In this document: piece after piece, positions 8,137 to 15,408 of the stretch
Layout of the letters: the number at the start of each line of letters is the position of its first letter
Numbering within the stretch: the first letter of the stretch is position 1
DNA from: Planctomycetota bacterium
GTDB lineage: Bacteria; Planctomycetota; UBA8742; UBA2392
Reading direction: 5' to 3'
Length of the DNA stretch: 64,000 bases
Assembly: GCA_016722065.1 (NCBI GenBank)
Contig: JADKGX010000001.1
Location: 992,001 to 1,056,000, forward strand
Notes under the pieces: generated by a model
What the model saw: only the letters and a program-made list of their open reading frames with translations
Told to the model about the DNA's origin: nothing
The model's database searches: none
Position numbers and translations under genes: made by a program

Positions 8137-9462
8137 CTAGCGCCCCGCGCCCACCAGTTCGTCTACCTGGGCGAACTCTCCGGGCTTGGTACCGGTCATG
8201 CACTTCTTGTGTTTGATGTGGTACTCAAACTCGTCGCGGAACTTCTGGATGTAACTTTGCACCGGCATGATCAGGCTGTCGGCCAAGAAGCAGATCGTGC
8301 GACCCTTGATCATGATGCTGACTTCGTTCATCAAGTCCACGTCGCCGGGCTTGCCGTGGCCAAACTCCAGGCGGTGGCACAGTTTTTCCAGCCAGCCCAG
8401 CCCTTCACGGCAGGGCGTGCACTGGCCGCAGGACTCGTGGTGATAAAACCGCGCCAGGTTCAACAGCGCGTTGACGATGCAGGTGTCTTTGTTGAAGATG
8501 ATCAATCCCGCGCTGCCCAGAAAGCTGCCGGCGGCGCGAATGCTGTCAAAATCGGCGGGCGTATCAATCTGGTCCACGGTCATGATCGGCATGGAACTGC
8601 CACCGGGGATGATGCCCTTGATCTCGCCAATCGGGCCGCCTGCGTAATCGTAAATCAGGGTGCGCAGCGGCGTGCCCAATGGCGCCTCATACAGGCCGGG
8701 CTTCTTGACGTGCCCGCTGATGCAGAACAGCTTGGGCCCCGGGCCGCTTTCCGGGCCGATTTTCTTAAACCACTCCCAGCCGCGCGCAACGATGTGCATC
8801 ACGCAGGCAATCGTCTCGACGTTGTTGATGATCGTGGGATAGCGGAAATACCCTTCCACGGCCGGAAAGGGCGGCTTGATCTTGGGGTAGGCGCGCTGGC
8901 CTTCCGCGGCACTCAACAGGCCCGTTTCTTCGCCGCAAATGTAGGCGCCCGCGCCGCCAATCACCGTCACGTCCAGTTTGAACTTGCCCAGGCCAAGCAC
9001 GTCGTCGCCCAGGATTTTCGCGGCATAGCATTCGTCAATCGCGGCTTGGACGCGCTTGATTTCACGCACGAACTCGCCGCGAATAAAGATGTAGGCGTGA
9101 TGGCTTTGAATCGCCCAGCAGGCGCAGATGATGCTTTCAATCAACCCGTGCGGGTCATAGGCCATCAAGGCCCGGTCCTTGAAGGTGCCGGGTTCGGATT
9201 CGTCGGCATTTACGGCCAGATAGCGCGGCTTGCCGTTTTCAGGCAGGAACGACCACTTCATGCCGGCCGGAAACCCGGCGCCGCCACGACCACGCAGGTT
9301 GCTTTTCTTGACTTCTTCGGTCAGGGCCTTTGGCTCAATGGTGGTGATGGCTTTTTTGGCGGTTTCGTAGCCGTAATAGCCGCCACGCTTGCGGTAGTGG
9401 TCCAGAGTCCAGGAGTTGGGCTCGTTGAAGTACTTCGAAAGAATCGGCTCAAACGTGGGCAT
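8137..9462 (-). CDS. nuoF: NADH-quinone oxidoreductase subunit F (NADH- and FMN-binding)
   Basis: Binds NADH, FMN and one 4Fe-4S cluster in the peripheral arm of complex I or in a related NAD-linked flavoprotein complex. In 441 residues it has the NADH motif GRGGAGFPAGMKW (58-70), the FMN motif GGAGAYICGEETGLLSAAEG (169-188) and cluster ligands in ESCGQCTPC (Cys345, 348 and 351) with the fourth at Cys391. AGGTG 8 bases before the ATG at 9462 sets the start; longer readings add unconserved sequence. No nuoE, nuoG or hydrogenase gene is adjacent: it is flanked by the convergent YyaL-type gene and a 0.6-kb gap. It could equally serve an NAD-dependent formate dehydrogenase or a HoxF/HydB-type enzyme. 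Confidence 0.93.
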   Translation of the reverse strand: MPTFEPILSKYFNEPNSWTLDHYRKRGGYYGYETAKKAITTIEPKALTEEVKKSNLRGRGGAGFPAGMKWSFLPENGKPRYLAVNADESEPGTFKDRALMAYDPHGLIESIICACWAIQSHHAYIFIRGEFVREIKRVQAAIDECYAAKILGDDVLGLGKFKLDVTVIGGAGAYICGEETGLLSAAEGQRAYPKIKPPFPAVEGYFRYPTIINNVETIACVMHIVARGWEWFKKIGPESGPGPKLFCISGHVKKPGLYEAPLGTPLRTLIYDYAGGPIGEIKGIIPGGSSMPIMTVDQIDTPADFDSIRAAGSFLGSAGLIIFNKDTCIVNALLNLARFYHHESCGQCTPCREGLGWLEKLCHRLEFGHGKPGDVDLMNEVSIMIKGRTICFLADSLIMPVQSYIQKFRDEFEYHIKHKKCMTGTKPGEFAQVDELVGAGR

Positions 9463-10073
9463 CACCGGCACCTGGGTTCTGTGGCTGCGCGGGCACGTTA
9501 CCCACGTGGCGCGGGCTTCGCAACCGGCGCCAAGGCCACAATTGACGGCGCGGCAGCGGGCGGGCGCCAACGTTTGCGGCTCGGCTAAGTCGGGCAACCA
9601 CCGTGGCAGACTTGACTTATGTCGCCCAATTGAGCCGGGGGCGTATTCGTTTGTGGCGCGGTCAGACGTTGGTAAACTGTGGACGGTCCGCAGTATGACC
9701 CTTGGGTCAGTGGACTGTGCCATATGGGCGATGTTGTGGACGCTGATGGTCCGCTTTTCCGTCCGGTGCAGGCCCCTGCGGTTTACAGATACGTTGAACT
9801 TTACTGGATCCTTACGCGACCAGCGGTGATTTAGCCCCGCGGGTTTCTTTGGCAGCACCGGCGATGGCAATGCAAACTGTTCCAGCCACGTTGGCGACAC
9901 CTGCGTCGGGCCCCCACCGGGGCTTGCAACGTCCAATCAGGAAAGACCTTACACCCTTGGCCCAGGCCAAGGGTTAGGCACTTTTCCGCGGATCCAGCCG
10001 TTCAGCGTTCTTCGGCCGCCCCGAATGGGCGGAAAGAAGCGCCTTGCAATCGCAGGGCTGAAGGGCAAGTGCA
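9463..10073. other. noncoding gap between nuoF and rny
   Basis: No convincing gene. It holds the upstream regions of nuoF (minus) and rny (plus). Small palindromes cluster at 9680-9770: TGACCC-TT-GGGTCA at 9696-9709, and GGAC/GTCC inverted pairs at 9681-9689 and within GTGGACGCTGATGGTCC downstream. They could be operators. A strong 10-bp hairpin lies at 9953-9974. I found no good sigma70-type promoter match here. Confidence 0.5.
9953..9974 (+). other. 10-bp perfect hairpin upstream of rny
   Basis: ACCCTTGGCC at 9953-9962 pairs with GGCCAAGGGT at 9965-9974 around a CA centre, about 100 bases before the rny start. There is no clean T-run after it, so a 5-prime leader structure of rny is as likely as a terminator. 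Confidence 0.5.
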
Positions 10074-11639
10074 ATGGAATATGTCATTGGGGCAGTACTG
10101 GGAATCCTGGCAGGTGGCGCAGCGGCAATCGCCATCTTTCTGAACATGAAGTCCAAAGTCGCTGCTGCTGCCAACTCATCAGCCGCAGACGCTGGCCGCG
10201 TGACCGAAGAAGCAAAGAAGGATGCTGAAAACATCATCGCCCAGGCCCGCATCGAGGCCAAGAACGAAGCACTGAAGGTGCGCGAGAAGCTGGAACAGGA
10301 ACTCGATAAAGACCGCCGCGAAGTCAAGGAACAGGAAAAGCGCATCACCAAGAAGGAAGAATCCATCGAGCAGAAGTTTGAAATGCTCGACAAGAAGGCC
10401 GATCAACTGGAGGCCCGCCAGAAAGAAGTCGACGCTGCACGCCTGCGCGCCGAACAGGCAGAAAAGGACCGCCTTGCGGCCCTGGAAGACGTGCGCAGCC
10501 AGTTGGCCAAAGTTGCCGAACTCACGCCAGAAGAAGCCAAGCGCGAGCTGCTGTCACGCCTGGACGCCGAGCTGGTGACCGAAAAAGCCGAACGCGTAAA
10601 GAAAATGCTGGAAGACAGCGACGCCCACGTGGACGAAAAGGCCAAGTGGACAATCAGCCAGGCCATCTGCCGACTGGCCAGCGAACACACCGGCGAAACC
10701 ACCACCAGCAACGTCGAGATCCCCAGCGACGAGGTCAAGGGCCGCATCATCGGCCGCGAAGGCCGCAACATCCGGCACTTTGAAAAAGTCACCGGAGTCG
10801 ACGTGATTGTCGACGACACCCCCGGGCTGGTGGTCGTCAGCAGCTTCGATTCCGTGCGCCGCGAAGTCGCCCGCCGCACCCTGGAAAAGCTGATCCAGGA
10901 CGGCCGCATTCACCCCGCACGCATCGAGGAAATTCACGAACTGTGCGTCAAGGAAGTCGACAAAGAAGTCGACGAAGCCGGCAAGCAGATCCAGTTCGAT
11001 GCCGACGTGCACAACATCAACCCCAAGGCCCAGCGCCTGCTGGGTCGCCTCAAGTTCCGCAGCAGCTATGGCCAGAACAACTACAAGCACAGTGTCGAGG
11101 TCGCCCACATCATGGGCATGCTGGCCGCCGAATTGGGGCTGGATGTCAAGCTGGCCCGCCGCTGCGGGTTGATGCACGACATTGGAAAAGCCATCGACCA
11201 CGAAAAGGAAGGCGGCCACCCGCTGGTGGGCAAGGAGTTCCTGATCAGCATCAACGAGCGCCCGGAGGTCATTGAAAGCGCCGGCGGCCACCACGACCAA
11301 CCCATGCATCACAAGTATCCCTACGTTTCACTGGCTGCGGCGGCCGACGCAATCTCGGCATCGCGCCCCGGCGCCCGCCGCGAAAGCATGGACCGCTACG
11401 TGCAGCGCCTGACGGCACTGGAGGCCGTGGCCAAGAGCTTTGAGGGCGTCAGCGAGGCATTTGCCATGCAGGCCGGCCGCGAGTTGCGCGTGCTGGTGAA
11501 CAGCCAGAAAGTCACGGACGAACAAGCGCTGCTGATCTGCCGCCAGATGGCCGAAAAGATCGAAGACGAGCTGACCTACCCCGGCGAAATCCGCATCACA
11601 CTGATGCGCGAAACACGGGTCACGGAATACGCCCGCTAA
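10074..11639 (+). CDS. rny: ribonuclease Y
   Basis: Membrane-anchored endoribonuclease that initiates mRNA decay. The 521-residue product is of usual length. It has an N-terminal membrane anchor (VIGAVLGILAGGAAAIAIFL, 4-23), a long Lys/Glu-rich coiled coil (about 40-190), a KH domain with GRIIGREGRNI at 223-233 and an HD domain with the metal-binding LMHDIGKA (His368, Asp369). AGGG upstream of the ATG at 10074 supports the start. It is monocistronic, with a strong terminator right after it. RNase Y occurs in many Firmicutes and some other phyla, including Planctomycetes, so its presence is a mild lineage hint. Confidence 0.96.
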   Translation: MEYVIGAVLGILAGGAAAIAIFLNMKSKVAAAANSSAADAGRVTEEAKKDAENIIAQARIEAKNEALKVREKLEQELDKDRREVKEQEKRITKKEESIEQKFEMLDKKADQLEARQKEVDAARLRAEQAEKDRLAALEDVRSQLAKVAELTPEEAKRELLSRLDAELVTEKAERVKKMLEDSDAHVDEKAKWTISQAICRLASEHTGETTTSNVEIPSDEVKGRIIGREGRNIRHFEKVTGVDVIVDDTPGLVVVSSFDSVRREVARRTLEKLIQDGRIHPARIEEIHELCVKEVDKEVDEAGKQIQFDADVHNINPKAQRLLGRLKFRSSYGQNNYKHSVEVAHIMGMLAAELGLDVKLARRCGLMHDIGKAIDHEKEGGHPLVGKEFLISINERPEVIESAGGHHDQPMHHKYPYVSLAAAADAISASRPGARRESMDRYVQRLTALEAVAKSFEGVSEAFAMQAGRELRVLVNSQKVTDEQALLICRQMAEKIEDELTYPGEIRITLMRETRVTEYAR

Positions 11640-11657
11640 AGCCACAAAACCACCAAG

Positions 11658-11682
11658 GGCCGCCCTGTTCGGGGCGGCCTTT
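11658..11682 (+). terminator. intrinsic terminator after rny
   Basis: GGCCGCCC at 11658-11665 pairs with GGGCGGCC at 11672-11679 across a 6-base loop and is followed by TTTGTAATT. Confidence 0.8.
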
Positions 11683-11752
11683 GTAATTCCGGAATCGGAT
11701 CGCCAGAGTTACCGTTCACCTTGGAACTATCGAACTCTGCACGGAGACCAGC

Positions 11753-12595
11753 ATGACCGAAAAACTAATTCTCATTACCGGCATCACCGGCAACCAGGGC
11801 GGGGCTGTTGCCAAGCACCTGATCGGCAAGGGCTTCAAGCTGCGCGGCTTGACGCGCAATCCCGAAGGCGACAAGGCCAGGGCGCTGGCCGCCAAGGGCG
11901 TTGAAATCGTCAAGGGCGACCTGAATGACCCCACTTCGATGCAGGCAGCACTTAAGGGTGTCTGGGGCGTCTTTGCAGTCCAGAACACCTGGGAGGCCGG
12001 TGTCGAGGGCGAAGAAAAGCAGGGCCACGAGTTTGCCAAGCTGGCCAAGGCCGCCGGCGTGAAGCACTTTGTGTACACCTCGGTCGGGTCAGCTGAACGC
12101 AAGACCGGCATTCCGCACTTTGAAAACAAGTTTCGCGTAGAAAACACCGTACGCGGCCTGGGCTTTGAATCCTACGTGATCCTGCGCCCCGTGTTCTTCA
12201 TGGAAAACCTGCCCTCGCCCTGGTTTCTCAATGGCGACAAGCTGGGCACTGCCATGAAGCCTGACACCAAACTGCAGATGACCAGCGTGGACGACATCGG
12301 GCGCGTGGGTGCACGCGCGTTTCTAGACGCCGCCAAATTGAACAAACGCGAGATTGAGATCGCCGGCGATTCCGTCAGCATGGCCGAAGTAGCCGCCCGC
12401 TTTTCTCAGGTAATGGGCAAGAAAATCGAGTTCGTGCAGTACCCCATTGAGGCCGTACGCAGCAACAGCGAAGACTTCGCCAAGATGCTGCTGTGGTTTG
12501 AGGCCGTGGGCTACGGCGCCAAGATTGATGCACTTGATAAAGAGTTCGGCAAGATGACTCGCTTCAATGACTGGTCGGCAAAGCTGGGCAAGTAG
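11753..12595 (+). CDS. NmrA-like NAD(P)-binding protein
   Basis: A 280-residue atypical short-chain dehydrogenase of the NmrA type. The nucleotide-binding motif LITGITGNQGGAVAKHL is at the N-terminus, followed by VEIVKGDLNDP and HFVYTSVGSAE. Such proteins act either as NAD(P)(H)-sensing regulators or as quinone oxidoreductase-like enzymes; the substrate cannot be read from the sequence. GGAG 8 bases before the ATG at 11753 sets the start. It is bounded by terminators on both sides and so is probably transcribed alone. Confidence 0.88.
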   Translation: MTEKLILITGITGNQGGAVAKHLIGKGFKLRGLTRNPEGDKARALAAKGVEIVKGDLNDPTSMQAALKGVWGVFAVQNTWEAGVEGEEKQGHEFAKLAKAAGVKHFVYTSVGSAERKTGIPHFENKFRVENTVRGLGFESYVILRPVFFMENLPSPWFLNGDKLGTAMKPDTKLQMTSVDDIGRVGARAFLDAAKLNKREIEIAGDSVSMAEVAARFSQVMGKKIEFVQYPIEAVRSNSEDFAKMLLWFEAVGYGAKIDALDKEFGKMTRFNDWSAKLGK

Positions 12596-12619
12596 GCGCC
12601 CTAACAGTAGAAACCCATG

Positions 12620-12649
12620 GGCCCCGGGCTTACGCTCGGGGCCTTGTCG
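12620..12649 (+). terminator. hairpin terminator after the NmrA-like gene
   Basis: GGCCCCGGGC at 12620-12629 pairs with GCTCGGGGCC at 12634-12643 (one G-T pair, TTAC loop) and is followed by TTGTCGTT. The ribosome-binding GGAG of the HIT gene follows closely. Confidence 0.65.
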
Positions 12650-12662
12650 TTCGGAGCTGCCC

Positions 12663-13049
12663 ATGCCCACGATTTTCAGCCGCATCATTGCCGGGGAGAT
12701 TCCCTGCCACAAAGTCTGGGAAGATTCACGGCACCTCGCGTTTCTGGACATCAACCCCTGGGGTGAAGGCCACACGCTGGTGATTCCCAAGACCGCGCAT
12801 GAGTACTTGTTCGACATGCCTGAGGCCGACTACCTGGCCTTGCACAAGGCCGCGCAGGGTGTGGCGCAATTGCTCAAGATCAGGCTGGGTTGCAAGCGTG
12901 TGGTCAGTTTTGTGGTGGGCTATGAAGTACCCCACGTTCACATTCACCTTTTGCCGACAAACCAGATCAGCGACTTTTTGCCGCCGGGCTCGCGCGGCAT
13001 GAACCCCAAGCCGGATTTTGCGGCGTTGCTCAAGCGCATTACCGGCTGA
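12663..13049 (+). CDS. HIT family hydrolase
   Basis: A 128-residue histidine-triad nucleotide hydrolase or transferase. It has the family opening TIFSRIIAGEIPCHKVWED, the middle GEGHTLVIPK and the catalytic triad HVHIHLLP. Family members cleave phosphoramidate or dinucleoside bonds of nucleotides; the physiological substrate is not predictable. GGAG in CGGAGCTGCCC precedes the ATG at 12663, and upstream extension would run into the terminator hairpin. A SixA-like phosphatase gene follows on the same strand, 93 bases downstream. Confidence 0.93.
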   Translation: MPTIFSRIIAGEIPCHKVWEDSRHLAFLDINPWGEGHTLVIPKTAHEYLFDMPEADYLALHKAAQGVAQLLKIRLGCKRVVSFVVGYEVPHVHIHLLPTNQISDFLPPGSRGMNPKPDFAALLKRITG

Positions 13050-13142
13050 TCGTCGATCAGGACCGCGTGAATGTTTGGCCAGGATCGCGCGCGCGGTTTG
13101 CACTATGGCACTGCCGGCCTAACCTTGGCGCGGAGGGCTGAC

Positions 13143-13643
13143 TTGAAACTCTATCTGATCCGCCATGCCATCGCGCACGATCGCAACGCCAAGCAATGGC
13201 CCGACGACGGCCAGCGCCCACTGACCAAGCGCGGCATCAAGCGGTTTGAGCCGATCGCCGCGCGCCTTGGCAAACTGGCCGGGCACATCGATGCCGTATA
13301 TTGCAGCCCGCTGGTGCGAGCGACGCAAACCGCGCAAATCCTGGCTCGCCAGGCCAAGTGGCCCAAGCACGAAGTGCTGCCAGAACTGGAACCCCTGTGC
13401 CCGCCGGCAGAGACCCTGCACGCCCTAAGCGCGCTGACCCCGCCGCCGACATTGGCCTTGGTTGGGCACGAACCCATGCTGGGCAAGCTGGCGGCCTATT
13501 TGCTGGCCGGGCCGCAAGGCAAGCCGCAGTTTGAGTTCAAGAAGGGCGGCGTGGCCTGCCTGGAAAGCGCCAACGGTTTACGCCCCGGCGCGTTTTCGCT
13601 GCTGTGGCTGGCCACGCCCAGAATGATTCGCGCCCGGAAATAG
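13143..13643 (+). CDS. sixA: SixA-like phosphohistidine phosphatase (histidine phosphatase superfamily)
   Basis: A 166-residue member of the histidine phosphatase (RHG) superfamily, close in length to SixA, which dephosphorylates phosphohistidine on signalling or phosphotransfer proteins. It has the catalytic LYLIRHAIAHDR at the N-terminus, the second-half YCSPLVRATQTAQ and the second catalytic His in LVGHEPML. I chose the TTG at 13143 because GGAGGG lies 7-12 bases upstream and the RHG motif then sits at residues 6-8. An ATG at 13071 would add 24 unconserved residues. The stop codon lies in the loop of an 11-bp hairpin. Confidence 0.88.
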   Translation: MKLYLIRHAIAHDRNAKQWPDDGQRPLTKRGIKRFEPIAARLGKLAGHIDAVYCSPLVRATQTAQILARQAKWPKHEVLPELEPLCPPAETLHALSALTPPPTLALVGHEPMLGKLAAYLLAGPQGKPQFEFKKGGVACLESANGLRPGAFSLLWLATPRMIRARK

Positions 13644-13654
13644 TTCCGGGCGCG
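13629..13654. terminator. 11-bp perfect hairpin with the sixA stop codon in its loop
   Basis: CGCGCCCGGAA at 13629-13639 pairs perfectly with TTCCGGGCGCG at 13644-13654. The four-base loop ATAG contains the TAG stop of the phosphatase gene. There is no T-run on the plus strand, so it may act by pausing or by protecting the mRNA end rather than as a classical terminator. Confidence 0.6.
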
Positions 13655-13663
13655 TGCAACCAG

Positions 13664-13692
13664 CAGGCAGGCTGGCAGGCTGGCAGCCTGCC
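13664..13692. repeat. GCAGGCTG tandem and palindromic repeat
   Basis: Tandem GGCAGGCT units end in the hairpin GGCAGGCT-GGC-AGCCTGCC (13674-13692), between the convergent phosphatase and aminotransferase genes. A similar GCAGGCAGGCTGCCTGC motif is found in the repeat-rich gap near 48520. Confidence 0.55.
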
Positions 13693-13699
13693 CAACAGG

Positions 13700-14887
13700 C
13701 TAGAACTTGAGTTTTTCGATGCGTTCGGCGGCCTGCTTGACTTCGTCGATTGGTGGTACGAACGCAAAGCGCACGTGGCCCGCGCCGGGGTTCTCACCGT
13801 CTACGGCATCGCTGAGCCACTCGCCGGGCGTGGTCACGATGTGGCACTTTTCAATCAGCAGGGTCGCGAACTGTTCACCACTCATGCCCTCGGGCGCTTT
13901 CTGCCACAGGTACAGCCCGGCCGGGTTCTTGCAGTTCTTCAGGCCGGCCTTGCGCAGCGCCGCGCAAATCAGGTTGCGCTTGCGTTTGACGGTGCTGCGC
14001 AGCTTCTTGACGTGCTTTTCGTCTTCCAGCGCGGCAATTGCTGCATCCTGCACAAAGTTGGGCGTGCCGCTGTCGATGTTGGTTTTGACCTTCTTGAAGG
14101 TGTCGATAATGCGCTTGTCGCCTGCGGCCCAGCCCACGCGCCAGCCGGTCATGACGCTGCGCTTTGACAAACTGTGAAACTGCACAATGCCGTCAAAGCC
14201 GTTGTCCTTGCCAAGTTCCAGCGCGCTGTGCGGTGCGTCGGCGGTGAAGTACAGCTCGCTGTAGGCCTCGTCGCTGGCCAGGATGATGCCGTGCTTCTGG
14301 CAGAAGTCGTAGGCCGCCTTGAGGAAGTCGAGGTCCGCCACATAGCCCAGCGGGCTCGAGGGCGTGGTCACCCACAAGATCTTGGCACGCCTGGCAATGT
14401 CATCGGGGATCGTTTTGAACTTGTACTCGCACTTGTTCTTGTGCGTGACGGGCACGAAGTAGGCCTGACCCTCGGCGAACAGTGTGCCGCGTTTGTAAGG
14501 CGGATAGCCCGGGCTGGGGCAGATCACGATGTCGCCGGGGTTCACGAAGCCTTCGTGAAAGTTGAAGATGCCTTCCTTACTGCCGATCGTGCTGGTGATC
14601 TGGGTTTTGGCGTCTACGGTCACGCCAAAGCGGCCCTTGAGCCACTTGGCCACGGCCTCGCGATACTTCTGCGCGCCGATGTAGCTGGGGTAGCCGTCGG
14701 TGGCGTGTTCGTCGACGGCCTTTTTGCAGGCCTGGCGAATCAGGCGCGGCGTAGGGTCCTGGTAGTCACCAACGCCGAAGTCGATGGGCGTGATGCCTTT
14801 GGCTTTGAGCTCGGAAACTTTTTCGTCCACGGCGGCGAAGGCGTAGGCGCCGATAGAGCTCACTCTGGTGGATGGTTTGATGTCCAT
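13700..14887 (-). CDS. dapL: LL-diaminopimelate aminotransferase-like class I/II aminotransferase
   Basis: A PLP-dependent aminotransferase of 395 residues. The closest recognisable type is LL-diaminopimelate aminotransferase (tetrahydrodipicolinate to LL-diaminopimelate, lysine and peptidoglycan synthesis). Key motifs are IDFGVGDYQDPTP, DGYPSYIGAQKYREAVAKW, SPGYPPYKRGT, the WVTTPSSPLG substrate loop, ASDEAYSELYF and the PLP-lysine motif HSLSKRSVMTGWRVGW. An aspartate or succinyl-DAP aminotransferase role cannot be excluded. ATG at 14887 is used; it lies only 8 bases from the end of the four-helix-bundle element, so any promoter must be inside that element or upstream of it. No clear ribosome-binding site. 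Confidence 0.85.
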   Translation of the reverse strand: MDIKPSTRVSSIGAYAFAAVDEKVSELKAKGITPIDFGVGDYQDPTPRLIRQACKKAVDEHATDGYPSYIGAQKYREAVAKWLKGRFGVTVDAKTQITSTIGSKEGIFNFHEGFVNPGDIVICPSPGYPPYKRGTLFAEGQAYFVPVTHKNKCEYKFKTIPDDIARRAKILWVTTPSSPLGYVADLDFLKAAYDFCQKHGIILASDEAYSELYFTADAPHSALELGKDNGFDGIVQFHSLSKRSVMTGWRVGWAAGDKRIIDTFKKVKTNIDSGTPNFVQDAAIAALEDEKHVKKLRSTVKRKRNLICAALRKAGLKNCKNPAGLYLWQKAPEGMSGEQFATLLIEKCHIVTTPGEWLSDAVDGENPGAGHVRFAFVPPIDEVKQAAERIEKLKF

Positions 14888-14895
14888 TGTGTTTG

Positions 14896-15392
14896 GAACT
14901 GCGGTTTTGGGTTTTCGGTTTTGGGTTTTGGGGACCTGCAACTGCGGAACGGCTGTTAGGGCGTGTCCTTGCGCTGCAATGACTTTATCAGGCCGTTCAG
15001 GAGCTTGTGTGTGCGATGCAGCAAATCTCGAATCGGCGCCAGGGACTCGGCCGTGTTGTACTTCTGGCGCCGGATGATCTCCATGAACGTGAGCGTTTCG
15101 TTCAGCGAACCGCGGGCAATGTACAAGTGCTTCCTGTACATGCGACGCGAACCACGGCCGTGCCCTTCCGCAATGTTTGCAGCAATCGAAGTACTTGACC
15201 GCGAGATCTGATCGAAAAGCCAGTACTTGTTGCTTAGCGGTTCGCTTGCAACCAGCGCCAGAATGCTGTCCACGGCATCCATGGCGACTTGCCATACAAC
15301 AAGATCACGGAAACTCTCAATCGCATTCGACTCGGCCATAGTCGCCGTATTTATCCCCTAAACCCAAAACCGAAAACCCTAAACCGCAGTTC
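14896..15392. mobile_element. inverted-arm element carrying a four-helix-bundle gene
   Basis: Two 37-bp terminal inverted repeats (14896-14932 and 15356-15392; 35 of 37 positions identical) bound a 423-bp interior that is nearly filled by the four-helix-bundle gene. Each arm is an outer GAACTGCGG followed by four degenerate 7-bp units of the type GGTTTTG (GGTTTTG, GGTTTTC, GGTTTTG, GGTTTTG on the left). No target-site duplication is evident. The element fills almost the entire gap between dapL (8 bases away) and gcvPB (16 bases away). The unit sequence is T-rich and unlike the surrounding GC-rich DNA. Confidence 0.7.
14956..15339 (-). CDS. four-helix-bundle protein (23S rRNA intervening-sequence / Avd-like family)
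   Basis: A 127-residue all-helical protein of the family annotated as four helix bundle protein, first seen in 23S rRNA intervening sequences and distantly related to Avd of diversity-generating retroelements. Diagnostic segments are FRDLVVWQVAMDAV, DQISRSSTSIAANIAEG, RKHLYIARGSLNETLTFM and a C-terminal LLHRTHKLLNGLIKSL. The function of stand-alone members is unknown; related proteins bind nucleic acid. ATG at 15339 gives the conserved N-terminus. The gene lies wholly between the 37-bp inverted repeats, and no reverse transcriptase is encoded nearby. Confidence 0.88.
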   Translation of the reverse strand: MAESNAIESFRDLVVWQVAMDAVDSILALVASEPLSNKYWLFDQISRSSTSIAANIAEGHGRGSRRMYRKHLYIARGSLNETLTFMEIIRRQKYNTAESLAPIRDLLHRTHKLLNGLIKSLQRKDTP

Positions 15393-15408
15393 AAGCCCTT
15401 GCCGCTGC

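Noticed and set aside
8086..9588. Long open frame on the plus strand opposite nuoF
   Set aside because: Antisense frame created by GC-rich codon bias; the minus strand has full NuoF motifs.
14956..15339. Diversity-generating retroelement because of the Avd-like protein
   Set aside because: No reverse transcriptase, template repeat or variable repeat is visible in the window.
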